6,465 bases of DNA from contig CAMJDE010000111.1 of NCBI GenBank assembly GCA_946404295.1, positions 1-6,465 of the forward strand, given 5' to 3'. The DNA comes from an uncultured Clostridia bacterium (GTDB lineage: Bacteria; Bacillota; Clostridia; Oscillospirales; CAG-272). Shown here one piece after another: positions 1-6,096 of the stretch. The position numbers and the translations under genes are program-made. Below the pieces are notes generated by a model, which worked only from the letters and a program-made list of their open reading frames with translations, did not search any database and was not told the origin of the DNA. Position 1 is the first letter of the stretch, and each line of letters opens with the position of its first letter.

Positions 1-849
1 CGGAACGCCCCACTCGTCCTCGCTCCCGTAAACGGTATCGAAAGGCGGATGGTGCTGAAAGACGAAGATCGGTCTCTTGCCCGTGGGGTCGTCCGCCGCC
101 GCGGCGGCAAGCTCGGTTTCAAGCCACGTGATCTTGTCGTCGTCAAATCCCTCGTAGTGGCTCGGACTCATCAGAATAAAGTGATAGCCCGAAATGACGA
201 TATGGCGGTCGACCGACGCGTAGCCCGACGCCGAAAGATACCGCGAAAAGGTGTAGGGTCGGTTCGCCGCGGGGGAGAACTCGTGGTTCCCGAGCACCGC
301 CTGCGCCTCGGTCCCCTCGCGCGTCCAGCGATAAAAATCGGTGAAAAAGCGATTCATCGAAACGGCGGTCCCGCGATGCGCGAAATCGCCGACGATGACC
401 GCCGCGTCGAGCGCCTTGTACCGCTCCTGCGCGTCGCAAAAAGCGTACGCGTCCGAGAGCATCGTTTCAAACTTCGCGTCCTGCGCGCCGACCGTATCGG
501 CGTAGTGAACGTCGCTCGCGACAAGAAACCGGATGACCGGAACGAATACGCCGGGGTCGATCGGTTCCTCCGCGGTGGTCGCCGCGGTCGTCGCTTCCGC
601 CGTGGTTGCGGGAACCGTGGTTTCGGGCGCGGTGGTTGGGGCGGCGGTCGCTTCGGTCGTTTCGGCGGGGACCGTCGTGCCCGCGGTCGTTTTGCTCCCG
701 GTTTCGTCCGAAGCCGTCCCGGTCGTCGTTTCCGCCGTCGTTTCGGCGGCGGTCGTCGCGTCGGCATACTTGACGGCGCACGCGGAGAGAACGCCGAGGG
801 AGAGAAGAAGAGAAAGGAGAAACGCAAGCAGTCGGATCGGTTTTTTCAT
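1..849 (-). CDS. Calcineurin-like metallophosphoesterase lipoprotein (3' end outside window)
   Basis: Predicted surface-anchored phosphoesterase; 283 N-terminal residues are visible and the frame is still open at the window edge. Residues 1-24 are a lipoprotein signal: basic start MKKPIR, a hydrophobic run, then lipobox LSAC with the lipidated Cys at 24. Residues 31-92 are a Thr/Ala/Glu-rich tether, expected to hold the enzyme off the membrane. The catalytic domain starts near residue 105 and shows the family's metal-binding motifs in order: Asp113 and His115 (SDVHY), Asp155 (VGDF), Asn188-His189 (LGNHE) and His266/267 (FQHHP). The final G-H-x-H motif would lie beyond the left edge. The ATG at 847-849 is preceded by AAGGA (856-860) at 6 bases and by a good promoter. 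The family acts on phosphomono- and diesters, but the substrate here cannot be told. It is transcribed divergently from the Mrr-like gene. Confidence 0.9.
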   Translation of the reverse strand, partial: MKKPIRLLAFLLSLLLSLGVLSACAVKYADATTAAETTAETTTGTASDETGSKTTAGTTVPAETTEATAAPTTAPETTVPATTAEATTAATTAEEPIDPGVFVPVIRFLVASDVHYADTVGAQDAKFETMLSDAYAFCDAQERYKALDAAVIVGDFAHRGTAVSMNRFFTDFYRWTREGTEAQAVLGNHEFSPAANRPYTFSRYLSASGYASVDRHIVISGYHFILMSPSHYEGFDDDKITWLETELAAAAADDPTGKRPIFVFQHHPPFDTVYGSEDEWGVP

Positions 850-901
850 CGTGGATCCTTTCTAATTCGGAGAAGTCTGTTCCGTTGCTTTTAGATTTTT
901 T

Positions 902-930
902 ATTATACACCAAAAGAGAAAGAAAGGCAA
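902..930 (-). promoter_or_regulatory. Sigma-A-like promoter of the metallophosphoesterase lipoprotein
   Basis: Read on the minus strand, a -35 box TTGCCT (930-925) and a consensus -10 box TATAAT (907-902) are separated by 17 bases. Transcription would start near 895, giving a leader of about 45 bases before the ATG at 849. The surrounding bases are AT-rich in an otherwise GC-rich window. Seen by eye; no transcription data. Confidence 0.7.
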
Positions 931-989
931 GTTTTTTACAAAAAAAGAAGGAAACCAACCGTTTTCGGGGGGCGGGAGGACGCCTCGCC

Positions 990-1018
990 TTGACAAGAGG
1001 GCGGTTTCGTGCTACAAT
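990..1018 (+). promoter_or_regulatory. Sigma-A-like promoter of the Mrr-like gene
   Basis: A perfect -35 box TTGACA (990-995) and a -10 box TACAAT (1013-1018) are separated by the optimal 17 bases. Transcription would start near 1025, about 40 bases before the ATG at 1064. With AAGGAGG at 1050-1056, this predicts steady expression unless a repressor is involved. A small imperfect hairpin (971-989) lies directly upstream of the -35 box and could be an operator, but this is only a possibility. Confidence 0.8.
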
Positions 1019-1063
1019 ACTTTCCGCAGTTTTCCCAAAAAACAGAATAAAGGAGGTACTTTT

Positions 1064-2395
1064 ATGCCGAAAGAAACCGGCAGAACGCAGTTGATCCGCG
1101 CGACGGTCCTCGAGATCAAAAAGGAGAACCCCGACGCGGACGAGCGACTGCTCCGGGAGGCGGTATTCGGGAAACTCGCGGAAAGCGACGCTGACGAGAA
1201 AGAGACGCAGCGTCTGAAGGAGAGCATCCGTCGGATCGTTTCGCAGATGCAGGCATCGGGAGACAAGGCGCCGAAGAAGGCGACCACCCGAAAGAAACGG
1301 GATCGGAACCCGAAGGGCGGGGAGGAGACGGCTGTCGCCGCGACCCCTTCCGACGCGCTTCAACCGACCCCCGAGAACGACGCGGGATCGGAACCGACCC
1401 CCGCCGCGCCCGTCACGGAAACGACCGAACAGCCCGCCCCGAAGACGAAAACCCCCGCCCCCGAAACCCCCGAGGAGACACCCCGGGAGGGGAAGGCGGA
1501 GGAAAAGCGTCCGACCGTCAGGATGCCTAAGGCAAAGCAGATGAACGACTTTCTCTCGGGCGCCCTTCACGAGGACGCGCCCGAAAAGGAAGAGACGCTC
1601 GTCGGGCAAGCCGTCGCGTTTTTCGGAGTTTCGGGAGAGCAGGTCAACGGCGTTCGCGGACTTGTGATCCAATGCCTGATGGAGCAGAAAAAGAGCGGCG
1701 CCGTCGTCTTTGATCGGGCGACCGGCTACCGCAAAGCTAACTCGGAAGAGGTGAAAACCGACGTTCCCGCCGAGAGCAAACCGGCGGAACCGAAGCCCGA
1801 GCCCACCGTCGCGAAACCCGTCCCGCAGGTGCAGGTCAAGCGCGTTTCGGGACGCACCAAAACCGAGGCGCGGGCGCTCCGCAAGACCGAACTCGAATCG
1901 AGAAAGGGAACGGCTCGCCTCACCCTGAACGAGAACCGCTTCGCCGAGCAGATCAATCGCGCGGGCGGCGCCTTCTTCACCGAGTTCGTCGCCCGTCTCT
2001 TCGAGGGCTGGTTCCGCTCGCGCGGGCTCACCGTCTGCGGTCGGTACGTCGTCGACGGCTCGGACGACAAGGGCGTCGACGTGATCCTGCACACCGTCGA
2101 CGAACTCGGACTCCGCGACGTCGTATTCCTGCAGGCGAAGACCCGCTCCTCGGGGCAGGTCACCCTGAAGGAACTGCGCGAGTTCTACGGTGTGATGGCG
2201 GCGGAGAAAGCCGACAAGGGACTTTTCGTCACCACCTCGACCTTCACGACCGACGCCGTCACCTTCGTCCGCGCGCACCCCGATTTCGCCGCCGTCGACA
2301 AGTACGCGCTCTTCGCGCTCGCTTCGCGGCTGAAGATCGGGTTGATCGAAAACGAGGGCGGCGCGCTCGTCCCCGACCCCGACCTCTTCGGGTAA
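1064..2395 (+). CDS. Mrr-like (type IV) restriction endonuclease domain protein
   Basis: Predicted DNA-cleaving enzyme of the PD-(D/E)xK fold, Mrr group. The C-terminal domain (about residues 287-443) has the Mrr layout: helix with Glu307 (FFTEFVARLF), Asp339 in a glycine loop (DDKGVDVIL), then Gln357-x-Lys359 (VFLQAKT), followed by REFYGVM and GLFVTTSTF, typical of the family. Ahead of it lie a helical charged block (1-63), a Pro/Thr/Glu-rich linker (about 66-152), a second compact block (153-225) ending in a possible beta-hairpin wing (GAVVFDRATGYRK), and a second linker (226-262). The linkers look disordered. AAGGAGG at 1050-1056, 7 bases before the ATG, fixes the start. The gene stands alone, with its own promoter and terminator and no methyltransferase nearby. 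Mrr enzymes usually cut modified foreign DNA; that role is inferred. The nuclease call is firm, while the specificity and the N-terminal blocks are unassigned. Confidence 0.88.
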   Translation: MPKETGRTQLIRATVLEIKKENPDADERLLREAVFGKLAESDADEKETQRLKESIRRIVSQMQASGDKAPKKATTRKKRDRNPKGGEETAVAATPSDALQPTPENDAGSEPTPAAPVTETTEQPAPKTKTPAPETPEETPREGKAEEKRPTVRMPKAKQMNDFLSGALHEDAPEKEETLVGQAVAFFGVSGEQVNGVRGLVIQCLMEQKKSGAVVFDRATGYRKANSEEVKTDVPAESKPAEPKPEPTVAKPVPQVQVKRVSGRTKTEARALRKTELESRKGTARLTLNENRFAEQINRAGGAFFTEFVARLFEGWFRSRGLTVCGRYVVDGSDDKGVDVILHTVDELGLRDVVFLQAKTRSSGQVTLKELREFYGVMAAEKADKGLFVTTSTFTTDAVTFVRAHPDFAAVDKYALFALASRLKIGLIENEGGALVPDPDLFG

Positions 2396-2404
2396 AAAAA
2401 CAAA

Positions 2405-2444
2405 AAAGATCCGGGACCGCCCAGAGGGGAAGTCCCGGATTTTT
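2405..2444. terminator. Bidirectional intrinsic terminator between convergent genes
   Basis: Inverted repeat ATCCGGGAC (2409-2417) and GTCCCGGAT (2432-2440) forms a perfect 9-bp stem, extendable by a G-U and three A-U pairs. The loop is 14 bases and could form an inner CCC/GGG pairing. A T-run follows on the plus strand (2440-2444) and an A-run precedes the left arm (2402-2407), so a U-tract is produced in either direction. It lies 13 bases after the stop of the Mrr-like gene and 15 bases beyond the stop of the converging permease gene, and should end both transcripts. Confidence 0.9.
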
Positions 2445-2455
2445 CTTTGCTTTTT

Positions 2456-4060
2456 TCAGGAGAGGTTCTCGAAGGTCTGAACGCCCCAGGTCGTGACGGC
2501 GAAATACAGCGCGATCGCCGCCGCGAGGAACACGCCCGACAGGAGCAGTCCGAGCGCGAGCGCCGGAAGGGGCAGCGTGAGCGCGGCAACGAAGGCAAGA
2601 AGCGGGAAGATCATTCCCGAAAAGGCGGCGATCAACATTCCCGCCCCCTGTTTGATGACGGTCATTTCGTTCGTCCAATGCAGATTGGGCGTCAGCAAAC
2701 CGATCGTCAGGTCGTAAAACGCCGTGAAGAGCGTGAAGGCGGCGGGCAGCACAAAGACGGTGACGGCGCCGCCCGGCGTGATCGCGGAGCGCAGCGCGAC
2801 GACCGTGAACAGCGAGGTGAGAAGCACCGGGGGCAGGGTGAAGAGCAGATGATTGCCCGCCTTTGCCAGAAGGACGGTTTTGGTCGGAACGGGCAGCGAG
2901 CGGATCACGTCGATCCCCGCGCCCTCCAGCGACACCGACGGCGCGGCGATCGTGTTCATCGAGGCGGCGAAGCAGATCAGGCAGGCGGCGCCCAGCCCGA
3001 TCAGAGCGGGGGTCACGCCCTCGCGCGCAAGCAGCGACGCGGCGTAGTCTTCGCCCTTGACCAGAAGAAAGATCCCGAGCGCGGGGGCAAGGATCGTCGA
3101 AAGACCCGTGTTCAGCATATAGCCGGCGTTCGAGGTAAAGCGTTTCGCCTCGCGGAGAAGGGCGGTCAGCCACAAGGGACGCATCGCGATCCGCTTCTCG
3201 ACGTACGCCTTTTTGGTCGTCGCCGAGGCGGTGGTCGCGATCTTGATAAAGGTGCGATCCAGAACGAAACAGGTCAGGACGACGGCCGCGAAGATCACGA
3301 GCGAGTAGACGAGGCAGGCAAGCGGTTTCCCCTCTCCGATCTGACCGAGCAGGTAGAAGAGATACGCTTTTCCCTTGATCCCCTCGCCGTCGATCCCTTC
3401 GGGGTTGGCGATCATTTCGTTGAACACGTCGAGCCCTTTGAAATAGACGACGTAGTAGAGCGCGATGAAGCCCAGCGCGAGAAACACGGTTATAAAACTC
3501 TTGTTTTTCAGCTTCGCGCTGATCTTCGCGACCACCCAGCCGAGCAGGCAGGAGAGGACGAAGACGACGAGCGAGACGAGCAGGATCAGGAGCAGCCCGC
3601 CGAAGAGCGCCGGCACAGAAAAGCCCCCGAAGATCACCCGGACGAGGTACGCGGGAAGCAGGACGGCGGCGGAGAACATCAGCCCGAGCAGATAAACGCC
3701 GAGCAACCGCGAGGCGAGGATATAGCGCACCGGGATCGGCAGCGAGAGCAAAAGATCGTTGTCCTTTCCCTTGTAGAGCCCGGCAAAGGTGTTGAACACG
3801 CTGCCGAACACGCCGAGAAGCAGCGCGATCAGGGCGAAAATGGCGTGATAAAGCCAGAGAAGTCCGGCTTCCGCGAGAGGGGAGCAGAGGCTATAGGCAA
3901 GAAAGCCGACAAATCCGCCGATCACGCCGACGAGCAGCAGAGCGTAGAGCAGGATCAGAGCGATCGTGACCTCTCTTGCGCGCCCGGTATTCTTTTTCTG
4001 ATTGACGAAAAAGCCGCGGAAACTTTCGAGCAGTTGCTTTTTCAGAAGGAGTTTCAGCAT
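2456..4060 (-). CDS. ABC-2 type exporter permease (large 12-helix form)
   Basis: Membrane subunit of an ABC exporter, 534 residues, with about 12 predicted transmembrane helices (roughly 31-57, 66-95, 111-140, 147-179, 187-207, 245-267, 316-334, 349-371, 398-422, 428-455, 473-494 and 497-522). Length and pattern fit the large Firmicutes ABC-2 exporter permeases (Pfam 'putative ABC exporter' group, from memory). The two halves look related: each carries a cytoplasmic Ser-Leu-Pro-x-Pro motif before a helix (SLPIP at 106-110 and SLPVP at 388-392). The N-terminus is amphipathic and basic, typical of these permeases. The ATG lies 7 bases after AAGGAGG (4068-4074), which overlaps the ATPase stop codon, so translation is probably coupled. 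The stop is followed by the bidirectional terminator. Exported substrate unknown; peptide, drug or ion export are options. A duplicated permease could work without a second membrane subunit. Confidence 0.9.
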   Translation of the reverse strand: MLKLLLKKQLLESFRGFFVNQKKNTGRAREVTIALILLYALLLVGVIGGFVGFLAYSLCSPLAEAGLLWLYHAIFALIALLLGVFGSVFNTFAGLYKGKDNDLLLSLPIPVRYILASRLLGVYLLGLMFSAAVLLPAYLVRVIFGGFSVPALFGGLLLILLVSLVVFVLSCLLGWVVAKISAKLKNKSFITVFLALGFIALYYVVYFKGLDVFNEMIANPEGIDGEGIKGKAYLFYLLGQIGEGKPLACLVYSLVIFAAVVLTCFVLDRTFIKIATTASATTKKAYVEKRIAMRPLWLTALLREAKRFTSNAGYMLNTGLSTILAPALGIFLLVKGEDYAASLLAREGVTPALIGLGAACLICFAASMNTIAAPSVSLEGAGIDVIRSLPVPTKTVLLAKAGNHLLFTLPPVLLTSLFTVVALRSAITPGGAVTVFVLPAAFTLFTAFYDLTIGLLTPNLHWTNEMTVIKQGAGMLIAAFSGMIFPLLAFVAALTLPLPALALGLLLSGVFLAAAIALYFAVTTWGVQTFENLS

Positions 4061-4075
4061 CCCGACCCCTCCTTA
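4061..4075 (-). promoter_or_regulatory. Ribosome binding site of the permease overlapping the ATPase stop codon
   Basis: On the minus strand the ATPase stop TAA (4075-4073) shares its last two bases with the Shine-Dalgarno sequence AAGGAGG (4074-4068), 7 bases before the permease ATG at 4060. Only 12 bases separate the two genes. This arrangement supports translational coupling and fixes the permease start. Confidence 0.85.
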
Positions 4076-4798
4076 CGCGTCCTCTTCCAGTTCGAGGAAC
4101 ACGCTTTCCAGCGACTCGTCGCCCCTGACCTCTTCCATCGTCCCCGAGCGGATCAGTTTTCCGCTCTTGATGATGGCGACCTTGTCGCAGAGTTTCTCGG
4201 CGACCTCGAGCACGTGGGTCGAAAAGAAGATCGCGCCGCCCTCGTCGCAGAGTTCGCGCATCATCTCTTTCAGGGTGTGCGCCGCCTTCGGATCCAGCCC
4301 GACGAAGGGTTCGTCCATCACGATCAGTTTCGGCGCGTGGATCCACGCCGCGATGACGGCGAGTTTCTGCTTCATTCCGTGCGAATAGGAGGCGATCGTC
4401 TGTCCGAGATCGGACGTCAGCCCGAAGGCGTCCGCGTATTTGCGGATCCGCTCCTCGCGCAGATCGGCGGGAACGCGGAAAACGTCGGCGATAAAGTTCA
4501 GGTACTTGATCCCGGACATATATCCGTAGAGTTCGGGGTTGTCGGGGATGTAGGCGATCTCGCGCTTGACCGCGAGCGGGTCTTTTTGAATCGAGATCCC
4601 GTTGACGAGGATCTCCCCCTCGTCGAAGGCGAGGATGCCGACCGCGCTTTTCAGGGTCGTCGTCTTGCCCGCGCCGTTGTGACCGATAAAACCGTAGATC
4701 TCGCCCGCCATAATCGAGAGCGAGAGGTCGTCGACCGCCTTCTTTTCTCCGTAGACCTTCGTCAGGTGGCTGATCGAGAGGACTTCGTTCTGTGCCAT
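4073..4798 (-). CDS. ABC transporter ATP-binding protein (ABC-2 exporter type)
   Basis: ATPase that powers the permease encoded next to it, 241 residues, cytoplasmic face of the membrane. All nucleotide-binding motifs are present: Walker A GHNGAGKTT (39-47), signature YSHGMKQ (138-144) in place of LSGGQ, Walker B LIVMDE (158-163), D-loop GLD (167-169) and switch His195 (FFSTH). At the Q-loop the sequence reads YIPDNPELY, with Asp86 where many ABC proteins have Gln; acidic substitution here seems common in this exporter branch. The short C-terminus (LESVFLELEEDA) matches the usual end of ABC-2 type ATPases, so the protein is full length. The ATG at 4798 has AGGAG (4806-4810) 7 bases upstream. 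It is the first gene of the exporter pair; no convincing promoter lies in the 86 bases upstream, so it may be read from the GH88 operon. Substrate unknown. Confidence 0.95.
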   Translation of the reverse strand: MAQNEVLSISHLTKVYGEKKAVDDLSLSIMAGEIYGFIGHNGAGKTTTLKSAVGILAFDEGEILVNGISIQKDPLAVKREIAYIPDNPELYGYMSGIKYLNFIADVFRVPADLREERIRKYADAFGLTSDLGQTIASYSHGMKQKLAVIAAWIHAPKLIVMDEPFVGLDPKAAHTLKEMMRELCDEGGAIFFSTHVLEVAEKLCDKVAIIKSGKLIRSGTMEEVRGDESLESVFLELEEDA

Positions 4799-4840
4799 TG
4801 CTTGTCTCCTTAAACAAAAACGTCGGTTTTTTCAAGCGAG

Positions 4841-4865
4841 CGCCGCGGACGGTCTGCCCGCGGCG
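4841..4865. other. GC-rich hairpin between GH88 gene and ABC ATPase gene
   Basis: A perfect 8-bp inverted repeat CGCCGCGG (4841-4848) and CCGCGGCG (4858-4865) with a 9-base loop lies 19 bases after the GH88 stop and 42 bases before the ATPase ATG. On the minus strand it is followed by CTCGCTTGAAAAAA rather than a T-run, so it is not a canonical intrinsic terminator. It could be a weak terminator, a 3'-end stabiliser or an RNA processing site that sets different mRNA levels for the two units. Confidence 0.5.
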
Positions 4866-4884
4866 AAAAGGGAAGGACGGTTTT

Positions 4885-6078
4885 TTACCACGGGTCGAAC
4901 TCGCAGCCGAGGAGTTTTAAGATCGCTTCGGTATAGTAGTAGTCGCCGTAGATGATCGACATATGCACGCCCGCTTTTTTGTAGCCCTCCGGCGTGAGTT
5001 CGGCGGGGTAGCGTTCGGTGCCGTAGTCGAGCAGATGGTCGTTCGCGGGGTCGAAATCGCAGAACCGCTCACCCATCGCGCGGAGCAGCGAGAGCGCCGC
5101 TTCGACGTATTTCCCGCCCTCGTTTTCGGGCAGGCGTTTCGCGAGTTCGATCAGCCCGCACGCCGCGCAGGCGCCGGCGGTCGAGTCGTAAAGCACGGGT
5201 TCTTCCGGCGCGCGGAAATCGACGCGGGGAAGCCAGTCGCCCTTCACGCAGTTGATGAAGTAGTCGGCGGCGCGCTTCGACGCCTCAAGATAACGGGCGT
5301 CGCCCGTGTGCCGGTAGGAGAGCGCGAAGCCGTAGAGCGCCCACGCGCACCCGCGCGACCAGGACGAGCCGACGCCGTAGCCCTGTCCGCCGAGCGTCCG
5401 GGTCATTTCGGTCGTCTCGCGGTCGTGGTCGACGATGTGGTTGACCGAGCCGTCCGCGCGCAGGTGGTCGCGGATCGACATATCGGCGTGCGCCCGCGCG
5501 ACGCGCGCGAAGCGGTCGTCGTCAAGTTCGGCGCTCGCCCAGTAGAGCAGGGGCAGGTTCATCATACAGTCGATGATCGAGCGGTCGTAGTTGTCCCACT
5601 CGGTGCCGCGTTTGCCGTTCCAGGCGCGGATGAACCCGCCGGGGACCTTGGTCGCGAGCACGAAACGCGAGGCGAGCGACGCCGCCATATAGAGGTCGAG
5701 GTTCTTCGCCGCCTTGTCGCCGGTCAGTCTGTAGTCGGCGCCGTAGGTCATGTGCCACACGAACCCCACGTCGTGGTTTTGAAGTCCGAAGTCGTCGGCG
5801 ACCGGGCGGAGCAATTCTTCGCTCCGCTTCGCCGTCGTCTTGTACTCCTCGTTTTTCGTGTAGGCGTAAAGCAGCCAGTTCAGCCCGCCCCAGAACCCGT
5901 TGGTCCACCAAGAGCGGCGGCGTTCGGTCATATCGAGATGGATGCCGTTCTCGTCGACGCCGTAGGGAAGTTTATTCCGCGAGCGGAGCGTCACGGCTTG
6001 ATACTTGCGGTCGATCTTGGAGAAGACCTCTTCCGCCCACGCCCGGTTTTCCCGGATGATCGTTTCAGCGTTATTCAT
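4885..6078 (-). CDS. ugl: Unsaturated glucuronyl hydrolase, glycoside hydrolase family 88
   Basis: Removes the 4,5-unsaturated uronic acid from the non-reducing end of oligosaccharides left by polysaccharide lyases acting on glycosaminoglycans or similar polymers. The released sugar opens to a ketouronate. The 397 residues match the family's usual 375-400 and the alpha/alpha-barrel pattern. Key motifs are NHDVGFVWHMTYG with Asp103, and DRSIIDCMMNLPLLYW with Asp170, corresponding to the two catalytic aspartates of characterised GH88 enzymes. GQGYGVGSSWSRGCAWALYG (231-250) and the C-terminal YGDYYYTEA (377-385) also fit. There is no signal peptide, so it acts in the cytoplasm on imported oligosaccharides. 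The ATG at 6078 is preceded by GGAGG (6084-6088) at 5 bases and lies 18 bases after the SDR stop, so the two genes are co-transcribed. GH105 is the nearest alternative; the motifs favour GH88. Sulfate preference cannot be told. Confidence 0.93.
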   Translation of the reverse strand: MNNAETIIRENRAWAEEVFSKIDRKYQAVTLRSRNKLPYGVDENGIHLDMTERRRSWWTNGFWGGLNWLLYAYTKNEEYKTTAKRSEELLRPVADDFGLQNHDVGFVWHMTYGADYRLTGDKAAKNLDLYMAASLASRFVLATKVPGGFIRAWNGKRGTEWDNYDRSIIDCMMNLPLLYWASAELDDDRFARVARAHADMSIRDHLRADGSVNHIVDHDRETTEMTRTLGGQGYGVGSSWSRGCAWALYGFALSYRHTGDARYLEASKRAADYFINCVKGDWLPRVDFRAPEEPVLYDSTAGACAACGLIELAKRLPENEGGKYVEAALSLLRAMGERFCDFDPANDHLLDYGTERYPAELTPEGYKKAGVHMSIIYGDYYYTEAILKLLGCEFDPW

Positions 6079-6096
6079 TCGTTCCTCCTCCCCGCG

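Noticed and set aside
540..780. Repetitive GC-rich triplets resembling a tandem repeat or CRISPR-like array.
   Set aside because: There is no constant repeat unit or spacing; the pattern comes from Thr/Ala/Glu codons of the lipoprotein tether.
49..894. A 281-codon open frame on the plus strand opposite the metallophosphoesterase gene.
   Set aside because: It encodes an Arg/Gly-rich product with no domain, a shadow of the minus-strand gene, which has a signal peptide, ribosome binding site and all visible catalytic motifs.
467..2278. A 603-codon open frame on the minus strand spanning the Mrr-like gene and the start of the lipoprotein gene.
   Set aside because: It crosses two promoters and the divergent intergenic region, runs antisense to the nuclease gene and out of frame with the lipoprotein gene, and has low-complexity composition.
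2447..4813. A 788-codon open frame on the plus strand opposite the ABC permease and ATPase genes.
   Set aside because: It is antisense to two well-supported genes, and its product is an Arg/Asp/Glu/Gln-rich string with no recognisable domain. Long antisense frames are expected in GC-rich coding DNA.
3891..4835. A 314-codon minus-strand frame overlapping the ATPase gene in another frame.
   Set aside because: The Arg/Asp-rich product lacks motifs, whereas the overlapping 241-codon frame has every ABC ATPase motif and a proper ribosome binding site.
4807..4835. A possible minus-strand promoter TTGAAA-17-TAAGGA in front of the ATPase gene.
   Set aside because: The -10 match is poor and overlaps the ribosome binding site, leaving no room for a leader.
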